DNA of 5,146 bases, taken from assembly GCA_021805485.1 (NCBI GenBank), contig JAJZFF010000370.1, positions 1 through 5,146 on the forward strand, read 5' to 3'. The notes beneath the pieces were generated by a model that was given only the letters and a program-made list of their open reading frames with translations, ran no database searches and had not been told where the DNA came from. This stretch comes from Pseudomonadota bacterium (lineage in GTDB: Bacteria; Pseudomonadota; Alphaproteobacteria; Acetobacterales; Acetobacteraceae). Every line of letters begins with the position of its first letter. Within the stretch, counting starts at the first letter, position 1. The position numbers and the translations under genes were made by a program. Below are positions 1 through 5,146 of the stretch, piece by piece.

Positions 1-126
1 GGTCATGCGTGCCGCACTCCTTCTTGTTGACGCGGACATGCCGCTGATGTTGCACCGGTAGGTTCCGCCGCGCATGCGCAACGGAACGGGCGCGCACCCC
101 GCAGGTGCGTCCACGTTCCCGGCCAT
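1..126 (-). other. Possible start of a further minus-strand gene at the left edge (weak)
   Basis: The minus strand is open in one frame from an ATG at 124-126 to the edge (42 codons), with no recognisable protein similarity and no ribosome site at that ATG. In the same frame, an ATG at 4-6 is preceded by AGAAGGAG (17-24) at a 10-base spacing, a much better start. If real, the gene lies almost wholly outside the window, and 7-174 is non-coding. A perfect TTGACA sits at 157-162 on the minus strand, but the matching -10 position (134-139) is poor. Confidence 0.25.
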
Positions 127-131
127 GCCGG
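62..131 (-). other. Cluster of three hairpins downstream of the Hint-protein gene
   Basis: In minus-strand RNA, 44-113 bases after the stop, three stem-loops follow each other: CCGGC/GCCGG with a 3-base loop (119-131); CGCACC/GGTGCG with a 5-base loop (93-109); and an 11-bp stem with loop CAUG (62-87), whose two inner G-U pairs form only in minus-strand RNA. None is followed by a U-tract. This may be a 3' end structure or stability element, or simply high-GC folding. Confidence 0.35.
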
Positions 132-174
132 TCCGCTTAGTGACGCTGCCGCCGAATGTCAAATCCGGCGCGGC

Positions 175-3100
175 TCAGAGCGCGAGCGCCGCCGGATCCC
201 GCACCCAGCGCGGCACGCTGCCGACAAGGTCGAGGCTGATCCGCCGTGCCGGGCGATCAAGCACCAGTTCGGCAATCCCGCCGCTCCACATCCCCCGATC
301 GCCCTCATCCGGGCTGTACCAGCCCGCACCGTGCCAGGCCGGCAGGCGCACGCCATCGGCCTCCACCCCCCCGGCGCATATGCCGAGCCGTCGCCGGTCC
401 TCCGATGCAGGATCGGTATAGGCTGGCCGCGAGACGCGCGCACGCAGAACCAGCCGCGATGCCGGCGCCGGCAGGGTGAAGTCGATCCGCCCCGCCCCCC
501 GGCGCGGCCGGATCGGCGGCGCATCGCCCGCCACCGCCTCAACCTCGGCGCCATGAACGATCTGGTAGTCGAGTTCGAGTGCGCGGCGATGCAGGAGCGC
601 GCGCACCCGGCGCAGCGCCGGGCCAGTGGTCACGACCGGCCGGCAGGAGTCCGCCGGCGCGCCCGGCAGGCCGAGGGCGGCTGCGAAGCGATCGCGGTTG
701 CCATCGTCGCGATAGGTCTCGCAGGGCAGGTTCTCCGCTCGGATCACCGCATGCCGGGCCAGTTCGACATGATAATAGGTCACGGCGAAGCGCGAGGATT
801 CGTGCAGCACGGTCGCGCCATTGACCAGCAGTGTCGCCGGCACCAGCACGCCATTGGCATACACGGCATGCAGGGGCGAAAGGGTGAGTGGGTGCGACGG
901 CATGCCCGGCCCGAACGCGCCGGGCGTGATGACGACGGGATGCAGTAGCGCGGCGGCGGAATCCCGCGACAGGTCGATGCTGCGCCAGCCGATCCAGACG
1001 ATCGGCTCCGCCATGCCATCCTCGGTGACCAGCCGGTCGCCGGGCCGCAGAGTCTCGACCGGGCGGTAGCCCTCCGCCGTCAGCAACCTTGTGCCGCGGG
1101 CAAAACAGGGCATGGCGCCGCCGACGGTGACATAGCTGCCGCCGTACCCATCCGCCGAGATGGCGATCGCCGCCTGCCCCGCGGCCTCGGCGAGGCCCAA
1201 CCCGCCGCGCCCGCTCACGCTGAGCGTGCCGCCCGCATAGCTCACCAGCGATGGGGCGACGCCGATCAGGTCGATCGCATCGCCGGACGCCATGTTCACC
1301 ACCGGATCGGCCATGGTGGCGACGTCGTTGATCGTCAGGATGCCACTGGCACCGGCAAAGGACACCGTGCCGCCCGTGGCCGGGCCGGCGAGATCGAGCG
1401 CTGCGCCGGGATCGATGGTCGCGCCGCCGGCCAGCGCGCCGCCGAGCACGAGCGTGCCGCCCGACGCGGCGAGCGTGCCGGCGGCGTCGATCGGGATGAG
1501 ACCCGGCGCGCCGAATGTGCCGATCAGCCCGTAGCCCGAGAGTTCGGCGCCGGCATCGAGGGTGAGCGAGGCCGCCCGCAACACGCCCTGGGCCAGGGTC
1601 AGCGTCGCCCCTGCGGCAAGCGACGCGCTGCCGGCGAGCGAGAGCGTGCCGCCATCCAGTGACGCAAGCCCCGACGCCACCAGGCTGCCGGCGGCGAGCG
1701 TGCCATCGAGCAGCAGCAACCCGCCACCGCCCAGCCCGAATCCGCCCGTACCGAACGATGCCGCCGCGAGTCCGCCGATGCTCAACGTCCCGCCGGCAAG
1801 GTCGAGGCCGCCGGTGCCGGCCAGACGGCTCGCATCCCCGAGCGCGAGATCGCCCGCGGTGATCGTCGCCGGGCCGAGCGACAGGCTCGCCGCGTTGCCG
1901 AGCGACACCGTGCCGCCCGCGAGCGCAAGCGTTCCCAGCGACAGCGAGCCGTTGCCAGCTTCACGCAACAGGGCGCCGGTGCCCAGCGCCGAGGTGCCGA
2001 AGGATGCCGCGCCGCCCAACTCGAACGTTCCGGCGGTAGCGGTACCGAGGGCAAGTCCAGCGGCAACGAGGCTGCCGGTCACCTCAAGGGCGCCGTCACC
2101 CGACGCTGCCGCGCCGCCGACATCGATCGTTCCCCCCGCCGCATCGAGAGTGCCGGCAATGCCCAAGGTGCCAGCCCCCTGCGCGTCACCGACCAGCGCG
2201 CCGCCGCCGAGCGTCACCGCCGCATTGGCGTCGAACAGCGCGAAGCCGCCGGCACCGATATCGAGCACGGCGCCGCTCGCGGGCAGATCGAACGTGCCGG
2301 CGAAATCATACGCTCCGGCAACCGAAACGGTGCCGGCAACCCCAGGCCCCTCGACCAGAAGCGGCGCGCCGGCATGGCTCCCGAACACAGCGACATCGCC
2401 ATTGGCCGGCGGTACGCCGCCCAGCCACGACGATCCGGCATTGAACAGGCTGCCATTGGCGCCGGTGAAGTCGAGCGTGCCGGCAGGTGCGATCGCGATG
2501 CCGATCGCGGCACTCAGCCCGGCGAGCCCGGTGCCGCCGGTGAAGTTCAGCACATCGCCGGAACCGCCGGCCGGCGCGGTATAGTCGAGTGCCGCGAGTT
2601 CCGCATTCAGGTCGAGCGCATTGGCGGCGGTCAGCACCAGCGACCCCGCGGCAGCGCCGCCGCCGGTGGCGATCTGCCCATGACTCGCGCTGACGGTCAG
2701 CTGCAGCCCGGCGGAGCCGTTGCTCGGCACCAGCAGGCCGAGGCCGATGATCGGCGTCGTTGTGCCGTTCACCGCCTCGATCGAGGCGCCGACGGCCGGC
2801 ACGTCGTTCAGCGTGAGCGCGGCGCTGGTCGCCCGCAGCCCGATCACCTGATTGCCGGCCGCATCCGTTTCGACCACCGGCGCCACGCCGGCGGCAAGGC
2901 TGGTATGGATGGTGACGATCTCGCTCTGCGCGGTATTGCCGATGACAACACCGGCCACCTCGAACGAGGTCGAGGACACATTGAAGACCGACAGGTTGGT
3001 GAGGGTGGGAAAGGCGATGCGGTCGCCGGGGCGGAAGCCGGCGAGCGTGGCGGCGAAATCCGTCGGGTCGTCGAGCACGAGGACGCCGCCCTGCTCGCCC

Positions 3101-4686
3101 AGCGTGCTGGCATAACCGGTGCCGTCCTGCCCCGCGCTGGCGCCCGGCGCGAAGCTGATCGTGGCATCGGCGCCGACGGTGACCGGCGTGGCGTTGAACA
3201 CGCCGTAGAGCGGCTGCACGGCGCCGACCTCCAGCACCGCCCCCGACGCGATGGCGAGATCGATCGAACCGCCGATGCTGCCGGCGGCGATGCTGAGCGG
3301 CGTCGGACCGAGGGCGAGAATCGTGCCCGGGCCAACGATGGTTTCCGCCTCGCTGAAATTGCCGGCCATCAGCAGGCCCGCGCCCTCGAGCGTGCCACCG
3401 GCGGCGAGCGAGATGGCGTTGTAGCCGGTGGTCGGTGCCGCGCCGTCGGCCTCGAGCGTGCCGGCGAAATCCAGCACGCCGCCGCCAGGAATGCCGATCG
3501 GCCCGCCCAGCGTGCCGCCACCCGGCAGCAGCGCCATGCCCGCGGCATCCAGCCCATCGATCGACAGCGCGCCGAACACGGCCAGCGCCGCGCCGGAGGA
3601 CAGCGTGACGCCGACCGCCTCCAGCGTGCCCGCCGCACCGACGACGAGGGTCGAGGAGTCGAGCGAAAGCCCGCCGGCGATCGACAACGCGCCGCCGATC
3701 GCGGCCGTCGCACCGCTGGCGAGCGTCGCCGCGGCAACGCCGAACGCCCCCGCGAGCGCGACCGACGCGCCGGCCGCCACGTCGAGCACCGCGCCGAGAC
3801 CGTATCCGCCGAGCACCGCGCCGTTGCCGATCGTGATGTCGGTCCCCAGCCCCGGTACCTGCCCGCCGGACCAGTCCGCCGCGGTCTGCCAGTCGCCACT
3901 ACCGCCATTCCAGCTCTCGCTGCCCGTCGCCGCCGAACCGGTGACGGAGAAATTCAGGCTGCCGGAGGTGACGGCATCGGCCAGCGGCCCGCCGGTCTGG
4001 CGGAGAACGTATTCCAGCGTGCCGGCGGCTGTGGCATCGAGCCGCACCGCATCGAGCGCGGCGCGCAGACCGGCGAGATCGCTGGATGCGGCGGTGAACA
4101 CCAGCGTGCCAGTACTGTTGCCGGCCACGCCGATACCGGCATGGGCCGCGGCATCGAGCAGCAGCGCGCCGGAACTCGCGATCAGGCTGACCGCGAGCGT
4201 CTCGGCGGCCAGCCCGAAGCCCGCCAGCAGCGCCGCCGGATCGTCGGCGATCGCGAGGCCGAGCGTCCGCGCGACGCCGGCGGTGAGCGGCAGGCTCGCC
4301 GGCGGCGCGACGAAAGCGGGCGGCGAATCGGGAAAGGCCTGCACCGCGATGGTCGTCGCCAGCGTTGTCCCGCCGCTCGTGGCGCTGACGCCGAGCGTGC
4401 CGCTCCCGCTCGCCGAGGCGCTGATGGCGAGGCTCGCCAGCGCATCGTTCACCTGCGTTGCGGTGCCGCTGATGGTGATTGCGTTACTGCCCAGCACAAC
4501 CGTCGCCCCGCCCGCGCTGCTGGCCGAAAACCCGTAGGCGCCCGACAGGGTCACGCTCGCCGACGCGCCAGCCGCCAGCCCACCCAGTGCGAAGCCGCCC
4601 GGCGGCGCGCCCGCAACCGAGGACAGCGCCAGCCCGTCGATCAGTCCGATCGCATCCGGTCCGATAATCTGGAACGTGCCCGACAT
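175..4686 (-). CDS. Large repetitive Hint-domain (hedgehog/intein-type) protein, probable surface or secreted adhesin-like protein
   Basis: This is a 1503-residue protein. The start is placed at the ATG at 4684-4686 because GGAGG lies 5 bases upstream; the TTG four codons earlier overlaps that site and is unlikely. Order of parts: residues 1-118, 121-250 and 622-738 are cadherin-like modules with a '(T)GTxxqxNxxLaxL' core; 259-290 and 740-770 are Trp/Gly caps; about 291-510 and 771-1112 are GTL-rich beta-solenoid repeats; 536-618 and 1116-1190 are 'GD-x-I' modules; 1194-1335 is a Hint domain (C1194, S1270-P-L-H1273, 'TYYHVEL' from 1303); 1336-1503 is an Arg-rich tail. Family knowledge: Hint domains catalyse self-cleavage at the N-terminal Cys. 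Inferred role: an exported adhesin-like or matrix protein processed at its own C-terminus. No Sec signal peptide, transmembrane helix or RTX nonapeptides are seen. The protein has no lysine, and its only cysteines are 1194, 1322, 1348 and 1437. Ligand and export route are unknown. Confidence 0.95.
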   Translation of the reverse strand: MSGTFQIIGPDAIGLIDGLALSSVAGAPPGGFALGGLAAGASASVTLSGAYGFSASSAGGATVVLGSNAITISGTATQVNDALASLAISASASGSGTLGVSATSGGTTLATTIAVQAFPDSPPAFVAPPASLPLTAGVARTLGLAIADDPAALLAGFGLAAETLAVSLIASSGALLLDAAAHAGIGVAGNSTGTLVFTAASSDLAGLRAALDAVRLDATAAGTLEYVLRQTGGPLADAVTSGSLNFSVTGSAATGSESWNGGSGDWQTAADWSGGQVPGLGTDITIGNGAVLGGYGLGAVLDVAAGASVALAGAFGVAAATLASGATAAIGGALSIAGGLSLDSSTLVVGAAGTLEAVGVTLSSGAALAVFGALSIDGLDAAGMALLPGGGTLGGPIGIPGGGVLDFAGTLEADGAAPTTGYNAISLAAGGTLEGAGLLMAGNFSEAETIVGPGTILALGPTPLSIAAGSIGGSIDLAIASGAVLEVGAVQPLYGVFNATPVTVGADATISFAPGASAGQDGTGYASTLGEQGGVLVLDDPTDFAATLAGFRPGDRIAFPTLTNLSVFNVSSTSFEVAGVVIGNTAQSEIVTIHTSLAAGVAPVVETDAAGNQVIGLRATSAALTLNDVPAVGASIEAVNGTTTPIIGLGLLVPSNGSAGLQLTVSASHGQIATGGGAAAGSLVLTAANALDLNAELAALDYTAPAGGSGDVLNFTGGTGLAGLSAAIGIAIAPAGTLDFTGANGSLFNAGSSWLGGVPPANGDVAVFGSHAGAPLLVEGPGVAGTVSVAGAYDFAGTFDLPASGAVLDIGAGGFALFDANAAVTLGGGALVGDAQGAGTLGIAGTLDAAGGTIDVGGAAASGDGALEVTGSLVAAGLALGTATAGTFELGGAASFGTSALGTGALLREAGNGSLSLGTLALAGGTVSLGNAASLSLGPATITAGDLALGDASRLAGTGGLDLAGGTLSIGGLAAASFGTGGFGLGGGGLLLLDGTLAAGSLVASGLASLDGGTLSLAGSASLAAGATLTLAQGVLRAASLTLDAGAELSGYGLIGTFGAPGLIPIDAAGTLAASGGTLVLGGALAGGATIDPGAALDLAGPATGGTVSFAGASGILTINDVATMADPVVNMASGDAIDLIGVAPSLVSYAGGTLSVSGRGGLGLAEAAGQAAIAISADGYGGSYVTVGGAMPCFARGTRLLTAEGYRPVETLRPGDRLVTEDGMAEPIVWIGWRSIDLSRDSAAALLHPVVITPGAFGPGMPSHPLTLSPLHAVYANGVLVPATLLVNGATVLHESSRFAVTYYHVELARHAVIRAENLPCETYRDDGNRDRFAAALGLPGAPADSCRPVVTTGPALRRVRALLHRRALELDYQIVHGAEVEAVAGDAPPIRPRRGAGRIDFTLPAPASRLVLRARVSRPAYTDPASEDRRRLGICAGGVEADGVRLPAWHGAGWYSPDEGDRGMWSGGIAELVLDRPARRISLDLVGSVPRWVRDPAALAL
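178..681 (-). other. Arg-rich C-terminal extension after the Hint domain (residues 1336-1503)
   Basis: These 168 residues follow the Hint core and differ sharply from the passenger: arginine-rich ('RRVRALLHRRALEL', 'PIRPRRGAGRIDF') and with mixed hydrophobic content. The segment 'SRPAYTDPASEDRRRLGI' followed by 'DGVRLP', 'GAGWYSPDEGD' and 'RRISLDLVG' resembles a tail I recall behind Hint domains in Acetobacteraceae proteins, where a beta-sandwich seems likely. It may stabilise the Hint domain or hold the cleaved C-terminal piece. The function is not known; I recognise only the pattern of co-occurrence. Confidence 0.6.
682..1110 (-). other. Hint domain region of the large protein (residues 1193-1335)
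   Basis: The domain opens with 'PCFARGTRLLTAEGYRPVE' and 'LRPGDRLVTEDG', the classical Hint A block with the nucleophile Cys1194. It continues through 'EPIVWIGWRSIDL', 'HPVVITPGAFGPGMPSHPL' and 'LSPLHAVY', where S1270-x-x-H1273 stands in the place of the TxxH block of inteins and hedgehog. It closes with 'TYYHVELARHAVIRAENLP' and 'ETYRDDGNR'. This pattern fits the bacterial Hint_2 type. There is no intein-like C-terminal His-Asn plus Cys/Ser/Thr splice junction, so the arrangement allows N-terminal cleavage (hedgehog-like) rather than splicing. The residue before Cys1194 is Pro. Whether the domain is active cannot be told from sequence. Confidence 0.88.
1351..2376 (-). repeat. Second, longer GTL-rich beta-solenoid tract (residues 771-1112)
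   Basis: This tract follows the cap 'SSWLGGVPPANGDVAVFG' (residues 752-769). It holds many rungs of the type 'GAGTLGIAGTLDAAGGTI', 'LALAGGTVSLG', 'LDLAGGTLSIGG', 'LDGGTLSLAGSASL' and 'GATLTLAQGVL'. At DNA level the Gly-Thr-Leu turns reuse near-identical codons: on the plus strand the 9-mer gagcgtgcc occurs about nine times in the whole gene (for example near 1222, 1450, 1471, 1642, 1695, 2473, 3388, 3453 and 4393). This could allow recombination between rungs. A parallel beta-helix is the natural fold guess. Confidence 0.6.
2473..2823 (-). repeat. Cadherin-like module, second copy (residues 622-738)
   Basis: The segment 'ALTLNDVPAVGASIEAVNG' leads into 'LQLTVSASHGQI', then 'GSLVLTAANALDLNAELAAL' and 'DYTAPAGGSGDVLNFTGG'. 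The 'L-V-x-T-A ... L/N ... A-L-x-x-L' core and the preceding 'LTVSASHG' strand match the module at residues 121-250 and the N-terminal module at 1-118. It directly precedes a Trp/Gly cap and a solenoid, in the same order as the first copy. Confidence 0.55.
3172..3834 (-). repeat. First GTL-rich beta-solenoid tract (about residues 285-505)
   Basis: After the cap 'SWNGGSGDWQTAADWSGG' (residues 258-275) come short degenerate repeats of about 15-25 residues with turns such as 'GGALSIAGG', 'AAGTLEAVG', 'GGGTLGGPIG', 'GGVLDFAGTLEADG' and 'AGGTLEGAGLL'. Alternating small and aliphatic residues with regular Gly turns fit a right-handed parallel beta-helix, as in adhesins and autotransporter passengers. 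There are no lysines or cysteines. Charges are mostly Asp and Glu. Confidence 0.6.
3937..4326 (-). repeat. Cadherin-like module, first copy in the duplicated unit (residues 121-250)
   Basis: The module starts with a Pro-rich linker ('DSPPAFVAPPA'), has 'LAVSLIASSGALLLDAA', and reaches the signature 'GTLVFTAASSDLAGLRAALD', followed by strands 'GTLEYVLRQ' and 'GSLNFSVTG'. It aligns by eye with residues 622-738 and with the N-terminal 118 residues, which carry 'ITISGTATQVNDALASL' at the matching point. In known large bacterial surface proteins this core marks Ig/cadherin-like beta-sandwich repeats. The assignment rests on motif spacing, not on a profile score. Confidence 0.55.
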
Positions 4687-4710
4687 GCCGCCCTCCAAGG
4701 TGAGGACGGC
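4687..4710 (-). promoter_or_regulatory. 9-bp dyad that pairs with the Shine-Dalgarno site
   Basis: On the minus strand GCCGTCCTC (4702-4710) and GAGGGCGGC (4687-4695) can pair over 9 bp, with one G-U pair and the 6-base loop ACCTTG. The 3' arm contains most of the ribosome site and ends directly at the ATG. An RNA starting upstream (read-through from the ligase gene) would hide the start. One starting at the proposed promoter would lack most of the 5' arm. There is no U-run, so it is not an intrinsic terminator. Confidence 0.4.
4692..4696 (-). promoter_or_regulatory. Shine-Dalgarno site that fixes the Hint-protein start
   Basis: GGAGG on the minus strand ends 5 bases before the ATG at 4684-4686. 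It overlaps the upstream in-frame TTG (4696-4698), which has no ribosome site of its own, so the ATG is preferred and the protein begins MSGTFQIIG. Confidence 0.8.
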
Positions 4711-4739
4711 ATGATATTATTCTACCTAAAGTAGTTCAA
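4711..4739 (-). promoter_or_regulatory. Candidate sigma-70 promoter of the Hint-protein gene
   Basis: On the minus strand TTGAAC (4734-4739; 4 of 6 to TTGACA) is followed after exactly 17 bases by TATCAT (4711-4716; 5 of 6 to TATAAT). Transcription would start near 4703-4705, leaving a leader of only about 18 bases that contains the Shine-Dalgarno site. The stretch is strikingly AT-rich for this genome and lies in the gap between two same-strand genes. TAGAAT or TAATAT a few bases upstream are alternative -10 elements with less good spacing. Confidence 0.55.
4722..4734. promoter_or_regulatory. 13-bp partial palindrome inside the promoter spacer, possible operator
   Basis: Plus strand CTACCTAAAGTAG (minus strand CTACTTTAGGTAG) has 4-base perfect arms CTAC/GTAG around a partly symmetric centre. 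It sits between the proposed -35 and -10, touching the -35. A bound protein there would interfere with or help RNA polymerase. The TAGGT half resembles the TRGGY core known for GerE/LuxR-type regulators, which is only a suggestion. Confidence 0.35.
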
Positions 4740-4754
4740 CCGGGCATTTTCACT

Positions 4755-5146
4755 CTACCCGCGAAGTTCCCGCCGCAGGATCTTGCCGGTCACGGTCTTC
4801 GGCAGATCGTCGATGATCTCGACCGTGCGGGGATATTTGTAGGCGGCCATCCGCTCCTTGCAGAAGGCGATGATCTCCTCCTGCGTCGCGCTCGCGCCCG
4901 GCCGCAGGCTGATCACGGCCTTCACCGTCTCGCCGCGATAGGAGTCGGCCACGCCCACCACCGCCGCCTCGCGCACGGCGGGATGGGTATAGAGCACGTC
5001 CTCCACCTCGCGCGGCCAGACCTTGTAGCCGGCGGCGTTGATCATGTCCTTCTTGCGGTCGACCAGATAGAACCAGCCATCCTTGTCCATGAAACCGACA
5101 TCGCCGGTATGGAACCGGCCGTTGCGGATCGCCTCGGCGGTCTTGT
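4755..5146 (-). CDS. AMP-forming acyl-CoA synthetase (fatty-acid-CoA ligase type), C-terminal part, 5' end outside window
   Basis: The reading frame is open from the window edge (first full codon at 5142-5144) to a TAG at 4755-4757, giving 129 residues, roughly the last quarter of a usual 500-560 residue enzyme. ANL-superfamily motifs appear in order: 'GRFHTGDVG' (A7, the TGD that contacts the nucleotide), 'YLVDRKKDMI' (A8, the hinge), 'GYKVWPREVEDVLY', 'HPAVREAAVVGVAD', and near the end 'PKTVTGKILRREL' (A10), whose Lys (codon 4782-4784) is the adenylation lysine. Such enzymes activate a carboxylate with ATP to an acyl-adenylate and then form the CoA thioester in the cytosol. The wording of A8 best fits long- or medium-chain fatty-acid-CoA ligases, but the acyl-binding N-terminal domain is outside the window, so the substrate is undetermined. 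This part contains many lysines, unlike its neighbour. It ends 68 bases before the Hint gene on the same strand. Confidence 0.94.
   Translation of the reverse strand, partial: KTAEAIRNGRFHTGDVGFMDKDGWFYLVDRKKDMINAAGYKVWPREVEDVLYTHPAVREAAVVGVADSYRGETVKAVISLRPGASATQEEIIAFCKERMAAYKYPRTVEIIDDLPKTVTGKILRRELRG

Noticed and set aside
2..61. Possible end of a convergent plus-strand gene (VMRAALLLVDADMPLMLHR, then TAG)
   Set aside because: Nineteen codons at the edge with no recognisable motif; chance cannot be excluded, and a minus-strand ribosome site overlaps it.
331..948. 205-codon plus-strand frame opposite the Hint domain and tail
   Set aside because: It lies opposite the best-conserved coding part (the Hint motifs on the minus strand) and reads as an Arg/Ala/Gly/His-rich string with no motif.
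1105..1110. True splicing intein inside the protein
   Set aside because: There is no C-terminal His-Asn plus nucleophile junction and no host protein resuming after the domain, so it fits a C-terminal hedgehog-like Hint domain.
1351..2376. CRISPR-like or tandem DNA repeat array, suggested by the recurring gagcgtgcc
   Set aside because: The copies are irregularly spaced, diverged, inside one intact reading frame, and explained by repeated Gly-Thr-Leu turns.
1562..2584. 340-codon plus-strand frame rich in Ala, Pro and Ser (and a similar one at 3428-4537)
   Set aside because: The Pro/Ala/Ser composition is the antisense image of the Gly/Thr/Leu/Ala repeats. No ribosome site or recognisable domain was seen.
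4687..4710. Intrinsic terminator of the ligase gene
   Set aside because: The stem is strong but is followed by the ATG of the next gene rather than a U-run.
2374..4734. 786-codon open frame on the plus strand, opposite the Hint gene
   Set aside because: Its product is an Arg/Gly/Ala/Glu-rich string without domain motifs, it crosses the promoter and start region of the Hint gene, and long antisense frames are expected in GC-rich repetitive genes because stops are rare in this phase.

Overview
The window comes from a very GC-rich bacterial chromosome. It most resembles an alphaproteobacterium, probably Acetobacteraceae/Rhodospirillales. That placement is an inference: large Ala/Gly/Ser/Thr-rich proteins ending in a 'PCFARGT...' Hint domain plus the particular C-terminal extension seen here are, from memory, most typical of that group. 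All supported genes are on the minus strand, so the window reads right to left.

Right edge (4755-5146): the last 129 codons of an acyl-CoA synthetase of the AMP-forming (ANL) superfamily. The gene enters from outside the window and ends with the catalytic-lysine motif intact.

Gap (4687-4754): a 68-base, comparatively AT-rich spacer. It holds a good candidate sigma-70 promoter for the next gene, a 13-bp partial palindrome inside that promoter, a Shine-Dalgarno site, and a 9-bp dyad that overlaps the Shine-Dalgarno site and abuts the start codon.

Centre (175-4686): one 1503-residue gene fills almost 90% of the window. It encodes a low-complexity, beta-rich passenger of 1193 residues with no cysteine. 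A C-terminal Hint (hedgehog/intein-type) autoprocessing domain and a 168-residue arginine-rich tail follow. The passenger looks like an N-terminal module followed by two copies of a four-part unit: cadherin-like module, Trp/Gly cap, GTL-rich beta-solenoid, 'GD-x-I' closing module. The whole protein contains no lysine. No Sec signal, RTX repeats or autotransporter barrel are visible.

Left edge (1-174): no confident gene. In the minus-strand transcript this stretch folds into three successive hairpins, and a possible start of a further minus-strand gene lies at the very edge.

The ligase and the Hint protein have no obvious shared pathway. The promoter between them suggests the Hint gene is transcribed separately. 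No mobile element, CRISPR array, tRNA or rRNA is visible. Nothing here is clearly a new multi-gene system; the most unusual object is the Hint protein and its control region.
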